Shown piece by piece: positions 53,196 through 62,897 of a stretch of DNA of 64,000 nucleotides (positions are counted from its first letter, which is position 1; each line of letters opens with the position of its first letter). The notes below the pieces were generated by a model that worked only from the letters and a program-made list of their open reading frames with translations, made no database searches and had not been told where the DNA came from. A program made the translations under genes and the position numbers. Source of the DNA: Algibacter lectus (GTDB taxonomy: Bacteria; Bacteroidota; Bacteroidia; Flavobacteriales; Flavobacteriaceae); NCBI RefSeq assembly GCF_900112395.1, contig NZ_FOLN01000004.1:248001-312000 (forward strand), in the 5' to 3' direction.

Positions 53196-53203
53196 CAAAT
53201 TTA
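53196..53203 (-). promoter_or_regulatory. -7 promoter element of sodA
   Basis: The minus strand reads TAAATTTG, a full TAnnTTTG match, 37 nt before the sodA ATG; a TTG (53220-53218) upstream is closer than the usual spacing. Confidence 0.5.
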
Positions 53204-53283
53204 CACATAAATCGGGTCAATTAAAAATAATAAATTGTTATCAACTCATTGATAGTTTTTATCTTGTATGCAAATTTAAATTC

Positions 53284-56200
53284 ATGCAAAGCAACCAACC
53301 TTTTACTATTTACAATGCCTCAGCGGGCAGCGGAAAAACCTTTACTCTAGTAAAAGCTTATTTAAAAATTTTATTTAGCTCAAACAAACCTTATTTATTT
53401 AAGAATATTTTAGCAATTACATTTACAAATAAAGCGGTTGCCGAGATGAAAGGCCGTATTATAGATACTTTAAAGCAATTTTCGGACAAAGACATCCTGA
53501 AGTTAGACAACCCGATGTTTTTATCCATTTGTGATGAATTAAACCTTCGCCCAGAGCAACTACATAAAAAAGCCATAACGCTACTAGAAAGTATTATACA
53601 CAACTATGCAGCCTTTGATATTTCTACTATTGATGGTTTTACACATAAATTAATAAGAACTTTTGCACACGATTTAAAATTACCGTTAAATTTTGAAGTA
53701 GAATTAGACCAAGAATCTCTTTTACGCGAAGCTGTAGATAGTTTAATTTCTAAAGCAGGAACCGATGCCGTACTTACCAAAGTATTGGTAGATTTTGCTA
53801 TTGAAAAAGCAGATCATGATAAGAGTTACGATGTAGCCTTCGATTTTAACAAAATAGCAAAACTCCTTGTTAACGAAAACGATATTCCTTTTTTTGAAAA
53901 AATAAAAGACAAAACATTAGACGATTTTAAAGCACTAAAAAGTAAGCTAAAAAAAGATATTAATAACGAAGAGGCCATAATTGCAGAAAAAGCTAAACAA
54001 CTTTTAACTCAATTTGAAACATCGGGATTAGAATTTAAGGATTTTTCTGGAGCATATTTACCAAAACATTTTGAAAAACTATCTAACAATAATTTTAACG
54101 TTGCCTTCGGAAGTAAATGGCAAGACAATATAGAAAATGGCACCTTGTACCCAAAAAGGGTTACCCCAGAAACAGCCGGAACCATTGACAGTTTGCAACC
54201 ACAAATATTTTTAGTTTTTAATGAAACAAAGCAAGCTATATTTAATCATAAATTTCTAAATGCGTTTTATAAAAACATTACACCTTTATCGGTTTTAAAT
54301 GCCATTAACACAGAGCTTACTTTACTAAAAGAAGATCAAAACAAAATGTTGATTTCTGAATTTAACAGCATTATAAGTAAGGAAATAAAAAACCAACCTA
54401 CACCTTTTATTTACGAACGTATTGGAGAAAAATTTAATCATTATTTTATTGATGAATTTCAAGACACATCGGAAAGTCAATGGAATAATTTAATTCCGCT
54501 ATTAGAAAACTCAGTAGCATCAGAAAACGGAAGCACAATGCTTGTAGGTGATGCTAAACAGGCAATTTATCGCTGGCGCGGAGGTAAAGCAGAGCAATTT
54601 ATAGATTTATTTAACAAGAAAGATCATCCATTTCCAATAGAGCAATTTGTTGACAATTTACCCGATAATTACCGAAGTTTCCAAGCCATTGTTGATTTTA
54701 ATAATAGCTTCTTTAAATTTCTTTCTAATCAAATTTTTAAGAAGGAAGATTATAAAGATCTATATGAAAACGCTAGTCAAAACATCAAAAAAGACGAAAC
54801 TGGCTATGTAGAACTTTCTTTTCTTGATCTCGACAAGGAAGACGATAAAGATGAAGTGTTTCCAGAAAAAGTTCTAGAAAACATAAACAACTGCCTAGAT
54901 AACGGTTACAAACTAGAGGATATTTGTGTTTTAGTTAGAAAGAAAAAAGAAGGTGTTGCCGTTGCAAACTATTTAAGCCAGCACAACATTCCTATTATTT
55001 CTTCGGAAACGTTACTTATTAATAATGCGCCAGAAGTTGTTTTTGTTAATGCAGTTTTAGGCTATTTAATGCAACCTAAAAACGATGAGCTCAAAATTGA
55101 AATTTTAGACTATTTGGCCAAGCTTTTTAAAGTTGATGATAAACACGGATTTTTCTCTAAGCACATTAAACTAAGTGTTTCAGATTTCTTTAAAAGTTTT
55201 GAAGCCTTTAATATCTTTATAAACGGCGATACCCTATTACAATTACCGCTTTATGATTTAGCAGAAACTATTGTTAGAAATTTCAATTTAGTAAAAACAT
55301 CTAACGCTTATGTTCAGTTCTATTTAGATATCGTTCTCGACTTTTCACATAAAAAAGGCTCGGACATCCCGGCTTTCTTAGAATATTTCGACAAGAAAAA
55401 AGAAAACCTCAGTATTATTTCCCCGAAAGGGCAAGATGCCGTACAGATCATGACTATCCATAAATCTAAAGGTTTAGAATTTCCGGTGGTTATTTTCCCT
55501 TATGTCGATTTAGACATCTACAAAGAAATAGAACCTAAAGAATGGCTCGAAATTGACAAGGAAAAATATAACGGCTTCTCTCATACACTTTTAAATTTCA
55601 ATAAAGATTTTGAGTTTTTTGGAGAACAGGGCCAGCATATATTTGAAAATCATAAAGCGGAACAAGAGTTAGATAATATTAACTTATTGTATGTAGCACT
55701 TACACGCCCTGTAGAGCAGCTCTATATTATATCTAAAAATGACAGTGCTTTAAAAGAAGACGCCAAATCCAAAAAATATTCTGGGCTCCTCATTAACTAT
55801 TTAGAACACAACAACCTTTGGAGTGATAGCGAATTAACCTATAGTTTTGGAGATAGCAAAAAGACTTCTAAAGAAACTACATCTTTAAAAGAAACCAATA
55901 TTCAGCATGAATTCATTTCAACTTCAAAGGAACAACATAATATAAAGGTGGTAACAAAATCTGGTTTTTTATGGGATACTACACAAGAAGAAGCTATTGA
56001 AAAAGGAAATTTAATTCACGATATTATGTCGCATATTGAAACAAAAAATGATGTTAACGAGGTAATTCAGGATTTTATTTCATCATCAACCATAAACCCC
56101 GAGCAAGCCATAGAATTAAAACAACTTGTTTTACAAATAGTAAACCACACGGCGCTAAAAACCTTTTTCACAAAGGAAAACACTATATACAACGAGCGCG

Positions 56201-56424
56201 ATATTATAACCAAAGAAGGTGTGATTTTAAGACCAGATCGAGTTGTAATTACCCCAAATAACGATGCTGTGATTTTAGATTACAAAACTGGTTTGGAAGA
56301 CAAAAAATACGCACAACAATTACAGGTTTATCAAGACGTATTAAAGAGTATGAATTTTACAGTAAAACAGAAATACCTAATATACATTAATGAAGGAATT
56401 GAAGTCCGATCCTTACCTTTTTAA
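53284..56424 (+). CDS. AddA/RecB-like UvrD-type helicase-nuclease
   Basis: A 1046-residue subunit of a double-strand-break resection enzyme. Helicase motifs: Walker A NASAGSGKTF (11-20), motif Ia AITFTNKAVAEMKGRI, motif II FIDEFQDTSESQW (about 388-400), motif III VGDAKQAIYRWRGG, motif V/VI region TIHKSKGLEFPVVIFPY (about 724-740) and LYVALTRPVEQLY. The C-terminus carries a RecB-type PD-(D/E)XK nuclease: GNLIHDIMSHI, LRPDRVVI and VILDYKTG (about 996-1003). The likely partner is the AddB-like gene at 58361; the two are separated here by ompA. No recC or recD gene is in the window. Confidence 0.9.
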   Translation: MQSNQPFTIYNASAGSGKTFTLVKAYLKILFSSNKPYLFKNILAITFTNKAVAEMKGRIIDTLKQFSDKDILKLDNPMFLSICDELNLRPEQLHKKAITLLESIIHNYAAFDISTIDGFTHKLIRTFAHDLKLPLNFEVELDQESLLREAVDSLISKAGTDAVLTKVLVDFAIEKADHDKSYDVAFDFNKIAKLLVNENDIPFFEKIKDKTLDDFKALKSKLKKDINNEEAIIAEKAKQLLTQFETSGLEFKDFSGAYLPKHFEKLSNNNFNVAFGSKWQDNIENGTLYPKRVTPETAGTIDSLQPQIFLVFNETKQAIFNHKFLNAFYKNITPLSVLNAINTELTLLKEDQNKMLISEFNSIISKEIKNQPTPFIYERIGEKFNHYFIDEFQDTSESQWNNLIPLLENSVASENGSTMLVGDAKQAIYRWRGGKAEQFIDLFNKKDHPFPIEQFVDNLPDNYRSFQAIVDFNNSFFKFLSNQIFKKEDYKDLYENASQNIKKDETGYVELSFLDLDKEDDKDEVFPEKVLENINNCLDNGYKLEDICVLVRKKKEGVAVANYLSQHNIPIISSETLLINNAPEVVFVNAVLGYLMQPKNDELKIEILDYLAKLFKVDDKHGFFSKHIKLSVSDFFKSFEAFNIFINGDTLLQLPLYDLAETIVRNFNLVKTSNAYVQFYLDIVLDFSHKKGSDIPAFLEYFDKKKENLSIISPKGQDAVQIMTIHKSKGLEFPVVIFPYVDLDIYKEIEPKEWLEIDKEKYNGFSHTLLNFNKDFEFFGEQGQHIFENHKAEQELDNINLLYVALTRPVEQLYIISKNDSALKEDAKSKKYSGLLINYLEHNNLWSDSELTYSFGDSKKTSKETTSLKETNIQHEFISTSKEQHNIKVVTKSGFLWDTTQEEAIEKGNLIHDIMSHIETKNDVNEVIQDFISSSTINPEQAIELKQLVLQIVNHTALKTFFTKENTIYNERDIITKEGVILRPDRVVITPNNDAVILDYKTGLEDKKYAQQLQVYQDVLKSMNFTVKQKYLIYINEGIEVRSLPF

Positions 56425-56887
56425 GGTACAAATGTTAAATTAATAAATGGACTATTTATGTTAATTTAACAAGTCCTATTTATTTAGTATAATCAAAACA
56501 CACTTTAGCATCTTAATACTTATTTTATTCAGATAGAGGAAAATAACAGCATGTTTTAATTGATGTTATGCATCTTGAAAAGACCTCAAACTATCTCATT
56601 TTGCTATAAAAAATTAAAATTCACCACTTTTTGCTACTTTTTTTGAGATACCACAAAAAAAAGTATGCATTTATAAAAAATATGAAATTTTAGTTACCAA
56701 AACAAGGCGAGACAATGTTAATACAGCAATCGCAAGCGATAGAAAATTGTTAAAATTTAACCAAAACATACCTGTAGTGCCGACGAATTACCCTTCTCCA
56801 TGTATTTTTTATATATTTGTCTTTGTTAATAACATATAACAACTTACTTTTGTTCACAATTAACACTTAAAATTTAAAATTTTGAAT
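56425..56887. other. 463-bp region upstream of ompA
   Basis: AT-rich, non-coding. It holds the ompA -7 element at 56812-56819 and a short perfect palindrome TCGC-AA-GCGA near 56732-56741. No terminator hairpin was found after the AddA-like gene. No RNA gene was recognised. Confidence 0.55.
56812..56819 (+). promoter_or_regulatory. -7 promoter element of ompA
   Basis: TATATTTG matches TAnnTTTG; the ATG lies 68 nt downstream, leaving a leader of about 60 nt. Confidence 0.5.
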
Positions 56888-58282
56888 ATGAAAAATCTTA
56901 GCAGATTATTGTTCGCTATGTTGCTTGTACTTGGTTATAGCAACGCTAATGCGCAAGACAAAAACAATCCTTGGCAAATTACCATTGGTGTAAACGCAGT
57001 TGATGCTTATCCTTCTGGAGACGGTAGTCTTTTTGCTGGAGGCGGTTTCGCGAGTGACTCTTTTGGAGATGAATTCGGAAATGCTTCTGATCACTGGAAC
57101 ATTTTACCTTCTTTATCAACTATTTCTGTATCGAAATATTTAAGCGATGGTTTCTCTTTTGGAGTAACTGGATCTTTAAATAAAATCGAGAAATGGGGAG
57201 ATATTAGCTCTAACCCAGATGTAGAGAACAGCGTTGATGATTTATCATACTACGGTGTTGATGGTACAATTAAGTACAACTTTTTAGATGGAACTACAAT
57301 TGATCCTTTCGTAGGACTTGGTGGTGGTTACACTTGGATTGATGAAATTGGTGCTGGTACTGTAAATGGTACTGTTGGTTTAAACGTTTGGTTTAACGAC
57401 AACATCGGTTTAACATTACAAACTTCTTACAAACATGCGTTTGAAGATTACTTAGATACTCACTTCCAACATTCTGCTGGTATTTCTATCAAATTTGGTG
57501 GAACTGACACTGACGGTGATGGTATATTTGATAAAGATGATGCTTGTCCAGATGTTGCTGGTTTAGCTGCATTCAACGGTTGTCCTGATACTGATGGTGA
57601 CGGAATCGAAGATAGCAAAGATACTTGTCCAAACGAAGCTGGTACTGCTGAATTTAACGGTTGTCCTGATTCTGATGGTGATGGTGTAGCTGATAAAGAT
57701 GATAACTGCCCAACTGTTGCAGGTTTAAAATCTTTAGCTGGTTGTCCTGATGCTGATGGTGACGGTGTAACTGATGCTGATGATAAATGTCCTAATGTTG
57801 CAGGTCCTGCTGCTAACAAAGGTTGTCCTTACCCTGATACTGATGGTGATGGTGTTTTAGACAAAGATGACAAATGTCCTAAAGTAAAAGGTACTGTAGC
57901 AAACGCTGGTTGTCCAGAAGTTACTGCTGCTGTTCAAAAACAATTAAACGAGTATGCTAAAACTATCTTATTTGATACTGGTAAATCTACAATCAAAGCA
58001 CAATCTGCTACTGTATTGAGTGATATCATCAATATCTTAAAAGAATACCCAACTTCTAAATTTACAGTTGAAGGGCACACTGATAGTATTGGTAGCGAAA
58101 AACTTAACCAAAGATTATCTGATTCAAGAGCTAATTCTGTAAAAGAATACTTAATTGAAAACGGTATTGATGCATTTAGATTATCTGCACTTGGTTACGG
58201 TGAATCTAAACCAATCGACTCTAACAAAACTAGAGCTGGTAGAGCAAACAACAGACGTGTTGAAATTAACTTAGCTAAGTAA
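56888..58282 (+). CDS. OmpA-family outer-membrane protein with thrombospondin type 3 repeats
   Basis: An abundant-type envelope protein linking outer membrane and peptidoglycan. From the ATG at 56888 it has 464 residues (an upstream in-frame TTG at 56882 is less likely). A signal peptide (ending SNANAQ) precedes an eight-strand-type barrel (about 25-200). Next come five calcium-binding type 3 repeats of the form DxDGDGxxDxxDxCP (about 203-335), each followed by a GCP turn, and the OmpA C-terminal peptidoglycan-binding domain (about 355-464, [33 protein letters not shown]). The codon use is less AT-rich at wobble positions than its neighbours, consistent with high expression. Own promoter and a strong terminator. 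Confidence 0.93.
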   Translation: MKNLSRLLFAMLLVLGYSNANAQDKNNPWQITIGVNAVDAYPSGDGSLFAGGGFASDSFGDEFGNASDHWNILPSLSTISVSKYLSDGFSFGVTGSLNKIEKWGDISSNPDVENSVDDLSYYGVDGTIKYNFLDGTTIDPFVGLGGGYTWIDEIGAGTVNGTVGLNVWFNDNIGLTLQTSYKHAFEDYLDTHFQHSAGISIKFGGTDTDGDGIFDKDDACPDVAGLAAFNGCPDTDGDGIEDSKDTCPNEAGTAEFNGCPDSDGDGVADKDDNCPTVAGLKSLAGCPDADGDGVTDADDKCPNVAGPAANKGCPYPDTDGDGVLDKDDKCPKVKGTVANAGCPEVTAAVQKQLNEYAKTILFDTGKSTIKAQSATVLSDIINILKEYPTSKFTVEGHTDSIGSEKLNQRLSDSRANSVKEYLIENGIDAFRLSALGYGESKPIDSNKTRAGRANNRRVEINLAK

Positions 58283-58317
58283 TTAGATAAAGTTAACTTT
58301 AAATAAAATAAGTTTAC

Positions 58318-58349
58318 AAAAAACGCTTCGGATATCCGAAGCGTTTTTT
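58318..58349 (+). terminator. Perfect palindromic terminator after ompA
   Basis: A 16-base arm (58318-58333) is followed directly by its exact complement (58334-58349), centred on GATATC and ending in a T-run. It lies 12 nt before the AddB-like start. Confidence 0.9.
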
Positions 58350-58360
58350 ATTTTTATAAA

Positions 58361-61123
58361 ATGATAACAACTTTCATTTTAGATGTTTTAAACGATTTAA
58401 AAAAGAACAACTACAATCTTTCTAAAGTCACTTTTGTATTACCTAGTAAAAGAGCCGGTCTCTTTTTAAAACATCAATTAGTTCATGTTATTCAAGACAC
58501 AATCTTTGTTCCCGACATTATAAGTATCGAGGAGTTTGTCGAAGATCTCTCTGGACTTAAAACCACATCGAATACGGAATTACTTTTCGAATTCTACAAT
58601 AGCTATTTAGCACTTACAAAAAAGGAAGATCAAGATACTTTTGAATCTTTTTCTAAATGGGCCCAAATATTACTTCAAGATTTTAACGAAATTGATCGTT
58701 ACCTGATTCCTCAGGAAAACATATTTAACTATTTAAGCGACATTCAAGAATTAACACATTGGTCTGTTGAAGCCAACCAAACCGAATTTGTTAAAAAATA
58801 TTTACAGTTTTGGAATAAGCTTTATACCTACTACAAACACTTTACCAAACAACTGTTAGACAAAAGCATTGGCTACCAAGGTTTAATTTACAGAAAGGCT
58901 GCAGAACATTGTGATACTTACATAAACAACTTTACCGACAAGCAACATGTTTTCTTAGGTTTTAACGCCTTAAACACTGCTGAAGAGAACATTATTCAAC
59001 AATTTTTAAAAAGTGGCTTAGCGAAGGTTTATTGGGATATTGATAGTGTTTTTATAAACAATCCGAAACATGATGCTGCGCTCTTTACAAGGCAGCACAA
59101 AAAAAACTGGAAACATTTTGAAAAACACCCATTTGAATGGGTAACCGAAAACTATTCCAAAGAAAAAAACATAAACATTTACGGTGTTCCTAAAAACATC
59201 GGACAAGCCAAATATATTGGTACCCTTTTAAAAAATATAGAAGCAGAAACCAAATCACTACAAAGTACTGCTGTGGTTTTAGGTGACGAAAATCTATTGA
59301 TTCCGGTATTAAACTCCATACCACCCTCGGTAGAAGCACTTAATATCACCATGGGATTTCCATTAAAATCCATTCCATTAGCATCCCTTTTTGAAAGCTT
59401 ATTTCATATTCATAAAACATCGGGCAATGCCTTTTATTTTAAAGACGTTGTTAAGGTTTTATCACATCAATTTGTTCGTCCGTTATTTTACATAGACGAC
59501 ATTGATTACGCCTCCAAAATTATTGAAACCATAGACAGTAATAACCTAGTATATCTTACTCTAAACCGTTTAAAAGAAATAGACAAACACTCCAACAAGA
59601 TTTTAGACTTACTATTTTCAAACTGGAATACATCTATAGATTTAGCATTAAAGAATTGCGCTCTAATCATTTCAAAAATAAAAATCTATTTAGACCAAAA
59701 CAAAGATGCTAATTTACTTTCTTTAGAATACCTGTATCGTTTTAACGAACTGTTCAATGCACTTTCCTTGTTAAACTCGAAATACAAACACATCAAAGAT
59801 ATTTCAACATTGTTTGGTGTTTACAAAGAATTACTGAGTTCGGAAACCTTAGATTTCCAAGGTGAACCTTTGCAAGGTTTACAAATTATGGGAATGCTAG
59901 AATCGCGTGTTTTAGATTTTGAAACCGTAATTATTTCTTCAGTAAATGAAGGTATTCTTCCTTCAGGAAAAAGCAATAATTCATTCATCCCTTTTGATGT
60001 TAAAATAGAAAACAAACTACCCACTTATAAAGAAAAAGATGCCGTTTACACCTATCACTTCTATAGGTTACTACAACGTGCAAAAAATGTTTACATACTT
60101 TATAACACAGAAGCAGATGTGCTAACAGGTGGCGAAAAAAGCCGTTTTATTACACAACTAGAATTAGAAAACATCCATAACATACACCACGAAATTATAG
60201 CGCCACATGTACCTGTAATTACTCCCGAATTAAAAGTGGTACAAAAAACTGAAGATTCGCAAACCAGATTAAAAGAGATAGCCTCGAAAGGATTTTCTCC
60301 ATCGTCCCTTACCAACTATGTTAGAAACCCGATAGATTTTTATTATCAAAAAATTTTAAAAATTAAGGAGCATGATGAAGTTGAAGAAACCGTTGCAGCA
60401 AACACTCTAGGAACTGTTGTCCATAATACGCTAGAGGATTTTTACAAACCATTAGAAAACTCTTTTTTATCGGTTGATATTGTTAAAAAGCTTAAAACCC
60501 AAATTAACGAAAAAGTTACTTTTCATTTTAAAAATGAATTTAAAGAGGGTGATATTACAAAAGGCAAAAATCTTATTATTTATGAAATTGCAAAACGTTA
60601 TGTTTCAAACTTTTTAGATTTAGAAATTGAAAATTTAAAGGCCGGGAATGAAATAAAAATAATCAAAATAGAATCAAACAATAATGTTTTAATCGAAATT
60701 CCAGAACTAGATTTCCCTGTAAAACTTACAGGAAAAGTAGATCGTGTAGACGAATATAACGGTGTAACTAGAATTGTAGATTACAAAACAGGCCGTGTTG
60801 ATGCCAATAAAGTTGAAATTGTAAGTTGGGAAGATATCACGACCGACTACACCAAATACAGCAAAAGCTTTCAGGTGTTAACCTATGCTTACATGATGTT
60901 ATTATCTAATGAAATTACGCTTCCGGTAGAAGCTGGCATTATTTCATTCAAAAACTTAAAAGCAGGATTTTTAAAGTTTTCTAAAAAAGATAAAGCCGGC
61001 AATGGCGCTAAAAAAGATGCTCTAATTACTCAAGAAACACTAGATGATTTCTATGTTGAATTAAAAACACTAATTTTAGAAATCTGTAATCCTAACATAC
61101 CATTCACCGAAAAGGAAGTATAA
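58361..61123 (+). CDS. AddB-like PD-(D/E)XK nuclease (inactivated helicase fold)
   Basis: A 920-residue protein resembling the AddB partner of AddA. The N-terminus (VTFVLPSKRAGLFLKHQL) has lost the Walker A motif, as in AddB or RecC-type inactive helicases. Later blocks VIISSVNEGILPSGKSNNSF and DAVYTYHFYRLLQRAKNVYI are typical. The C-terminal nuclease has GTVVHNTLEDFY (about 684-695), LTGKVDRVDEY and IVDYKTGRVD (about 804-813), so the catalytic Asp and Lys are present. The four cysteines of the iron-sulfur staple of Bacillus AddB are missing. It probably works with the gene at 53284. Only one base separates its stop from the next gene. Confidence 0.87.
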   Translation: MITTFILDVLNDLKKNNYNLSKVTFVLPSKRAGLFLKHQLVHVIQDTIFVPDIISIEEFVEDLSGLKTTSNTELLFEFYNSYLALTKKEDQDTFESFSKWAQILLQDFNEIDRYLIPQENIFNYLSDIQELTHWSVEANQTEFVKKYLQFWNKLYTYYKHFTKQLLDKSIGYQGLIYRKAAEHCDTYINNFTDKQHVFLGFNALNTAEENIIQQFLKSGLAKVYWDIDSVFINNPKHDAALFTRQHKKNWKHFEKHPFEWVTENYSKEKNINIYGVPKNIGQAKYIGTLLKNIEAETKSLQSTAVVLGDENLLIPVLNSIPPSVEALNITMGFPLKSIPLASLFESLFHIHKTSGNAFYFKDVVKVLSHQFVRPLFYIDDIDYASKIIETIDSNNLVYLTLNRLKEIDKHSNKILDLLFSNWNTSIDLALKNCALIISKIKIYLDQNKDANLLSLEYLYRFNELFNALSLLNSKYKHIKDISTLFGVYKELLSSETLDFQGEPLQGLQIMGMLESRVLDFETVIISSVNEGILPSGKSNNSFIPFDVKIENKLPTYKEKDAVYTYHFYRLLQRAKNVYILYNTEADVLTGGEKSRFITQLELENIHNIHHEIIAPHVPVITPELKVVQKTEDSQTRLKEIASKGFSPSSLTNYVRNPIDFYYQKILKIKEHDEVEETVAANTLGTVVHNTLEDFYKPLENSFLSVDIVKKLKTQINEKVTFHFKNEFKEGDITKGKNLIIYEIAKRYVSNFLDLEIENLKAGNEIKIIKIESNNNVLIEIPELDFPVKLTGKVDRVDEYNGVTRIVDYKTGRVDANKVEIVSWEDITTDYTKYSKSFQVLTYAYMMLLSNEITLPVEAGIISFKNLKAGFLKFSKKDKAGNGAKKDALITQETLDDFYVELKTLILEICNPNIPFTEKEV

Positions 61124-61124
61124 T

Positions 61125-61967
61125 ATGATATCCAAAGAAAGCTATATTATAAACGGAAAGCACAAAAAATCGATTTTAATTGATGTTAGTTTTGTTGCCG
61201 AAAAAACAAATCTTCCTATTATTATTTTTTGCCATGGTTACAAAGGCTTTAAAGATTGGGGTGCTTGGAATTTAATGGCAAACACCTTCGCGGAAGCAGG
61301 ATTTTGCTTTATAAAATTCAATTTTTCGCATAATGGTGGCACTATGGAACACCCCATTGATTTCCCTGATTTAGATGCCTTCGGAAACAATAATTACACA
61401 AAAGAATTAGATGATTTAGAATCAGTTATCGATTGGATTTCAGATAATAAAGAACTTAAACCTATAGTAAATTTAAACAGTCTACATTTAATAGGCCACA
61501 GTAGAGGGGGTGGTATTGTATTAATTAAAGCTGAAGAAGATGAACGAGTTACAACTGTAATAAGCTTAGCTGGTGTTTGTGATTTTGGAAAAAGAACAGC
61601 AACAACTGGCGGTTTGAATGATTGGAAAAATACCGGAGTAAAATATGTTTTAAATGGACGAACAAAACAACAAATGCCACATTTTTATCAGTTTTATGAA
61701 GATTTCATTAAAAATGAAGAAAGATTAACCATAAAACGTGCGGTTTCTAACTTAAAAACACCTCACTTAATTATTCATGGTGGTAGCGATACCAGCGTCC
61801 TTATTGATGAGGCTAATCAACTTCATGAATGGAATCCGCAAAGCCAACTTGAAATTATACCAGATGCAAATCATGTATTTAATGCCAAACACCCTTGGGA
61901 TTCGAATACACTACCTAAAGAACTTCAAAAGGTTATAGATTGTTCTGTTTCATTTATAAAAAACTAA
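61125..61967 (+). CDS. Alpha/beta hydrolase
   Basis: A 280-residue serine hydrolase of the dienelactone-hydrolase/peptidase-like type. Catalytic triad candidates: S126 in the elbow GHSRGGG, D222 in HGGSDTSV and H250 in PDANHVF. The oxyanion region is FCHGYKGFKDWG. No signal peptide, so it is cytoplasmic. It starts one base after the AddB-like stop and is probably co-transcribed with it, although the roles look unrelated. The substrate is unknown. Confidence 0.87.
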   Translation: MISKESYIINGKHKKSILIDVSFVAEKTNLPIIIFCHGYKGFKDWGAWNLMANTFAEAGFCFIKFNFSHNGGTMEHPIDFPDLDAFGNNNYTKELDDLESVIDWISDNKELKPIVNLNSLHLIGHSRGGGIVLIKAEEDERVTTVISLAGVCDFGKRTATTGGLNDWKNTGVKYVLNGRTKQQMPHFYQFYEDFIKNEERLTIKRAVSNLKTPHLIIHGGSDTSVLIDEANQLHEWNPQSQLEIIPDANHVFNAKHPWDSNTLPKELQKVIDCSVSFIKN

Positions 61968-62001
61968 TAGAGCACATAAAGTATACCCTACTCAATTAAA
62001 A

Positions 62002-62044
62002 ACCTTTAAATACCTCATTTAGGCTTATTTAGTTAAAGGTATTT
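62002..62044 (+). promoter_or_regulatory. Inverted repeat upstream of the NUDIX-type regulator
   Basis: ACCTTTAA (62002-62009) and TTAAAGGT (62033-62040) are exact reverse complements; overlapping them, AAATACCT (62008-62015) and AGGTATTT (62037-62044) form a second exact pair. It lies just upstream of the -7 element, a suitable place for an operator. Confidence 0.45.
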
Positions 62045-62046
62045 TT

Positions 62047-62054
62047 TAAATTTG
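62047..62054 (+). promoter_or_regulatory. -7 promoter element of the NUDIX-type regulator
   Basis: TAAATTTG, a full TAnnTTTG match, ends 5 nt before the ATG at 62060; the transcript is probably leaderless. Confidence 0.55.
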
Positions 62055-62059
62055 TTTTT

Positions 62060-62779
62060 ATGGATCATAATAACTTACCATTAAATGATATTTATGCGCC
62101 TGAAAACCGCATCTATGTGGCTACAGATTGTATCATTTTTGGTTTTGATAAAGGCATTTTAAAATTATTAGTTTTTGAAAGACGTGTAGAACCTTTTAAA
62201 GGCACTTTATCTTTAATTGGCAGTTTTGTAAAACCTAATGAAGCCGCAAATGAAGCCGCTAGACGGGTTTTAAAAGAAATTACGGGTTTAGAAAACATCT
62301 TTATGGAAGAGTTAAAAACCTACTCTAATATCGACCGAGATCCTGGTGCACGATGCATTTCCATAGCCCACTACGCCTTAATTCGTATTGATGATTATGA
62401 TAAGGAATTGGTTGCAAAACATGATGCCATTTGGTGTGAGGTTGATAAGCTTCCTAAACTTGTTTTAGACCATGATTTAATGATTGAAGATGCATTAAAT
62501 AGATTACGCAGAAAAGCTAGATTTTACCCTATTGGATTTGAGTTACTTCCTAAAAAATTTACTATCCCACAGTTTCAAAATTTATATGAAGCGATTTTCC
62601 AGAAAACTCTTGATACTAGAAATTTCAGAAAAAAATTAATGTCTTTAAAGTTACTTATACCATTAAATGAAAAGGATAAATCGGGCTCTAAAAAAGGTGC
62701 TTTCTTATATAAATTCGATTACAAAAAATATAAAAGACTAGAAGAAAAGGGATTTAATTTTTCACTGTTTAAAAACTAA
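62060..62779 (+). CDS. NrtR/AraR-like transcriptional regulator with degenerate NUDIX domain
   Basis: A 239-residue protein: a NUDIX fold (about 15-150) followed by a winged-helix DNA-binding domain (about 155-239, PKKFTIPQFQNLYEAIFQK, DTRNFRKKLMSLKLLI). This layout is that of NrtR/AraR-type regulators, which sense a sugar or nucleotide ligand with a NUDIX domain that has lost hydrolysis. The NUDIX box aligns as S55, E61, R69, V70, L71, E73, I74, G76: the first Gly is Ser and two catalytic Glu are Val and Ile. In Bacteroidetes such regulators control arabinose or other sugar genes. It converges on the GH3 gene and may sense a related sugar (inference). A likely autoregulatory inverted repeat lies upstream. 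Confidence 0.87.
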   Translation: MDHNNLPLNDIYAPENRIYVATDCIIFGFDKGILKLLVFERRVEPFKGTLSLIGSFVKPNEAANEAARRVLKEITGLENIFMEELKTYSNIDRDPGARCISIAHYALIRIDDYDKELVAKHDAIWCEVDKLPKLVLDHDLMIEDALNRLRRKARFYPIGFELLPKKFTIPQFQNLYEAIFQKTLDTRNFRKKLMSLKLLIPLNEKDKSGSKKGAFLYKFDYKKYKRLEEKGFNFSLFKN

Positions 62780-62792
62780 TCACTTTAAAATG

Positions 62793-62825
62793 AAAAAGAG
62801 CTAAGTAAAAAACTTAACTCTTTTA
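62793..62825 (+). terminator. Terminator after the NUDIX-type regulator
   Basis: AAAAGAG (62794-62800) pairs with CTCTTTT (62818-62824) and, past one mismatch, TAAGT (62802-62806) with ACTTA (62812-62816). A- and T-runs flank it, so it could also act on the converging GH3 transcript. Confidence 0.7.
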
Positions 62826-62897
62826 AATAATCTAAACTAATAAACACAGTTTTTAGTCTTCGTTATTATAGTTACTATTAATCTAATACCTCAATAT

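Noticed and set aside
57460-57819. 119-codon minus-strand frame opposite ompA
   Set aside because: Its repetitive Ser/Pro/Ala sequence is the antisense image of the Asp/Gly-rich calcium-binding repeats of the OmpA protein.
57502-57900. Tandem DNA repeat in ompA as a possible CRISPR or minisatellite
   Set aside because: The repeats are in-frame protein repeats (DxDGDGxxDxxDxCP) of imperfect DNA identity; no spacers and no cas genes.
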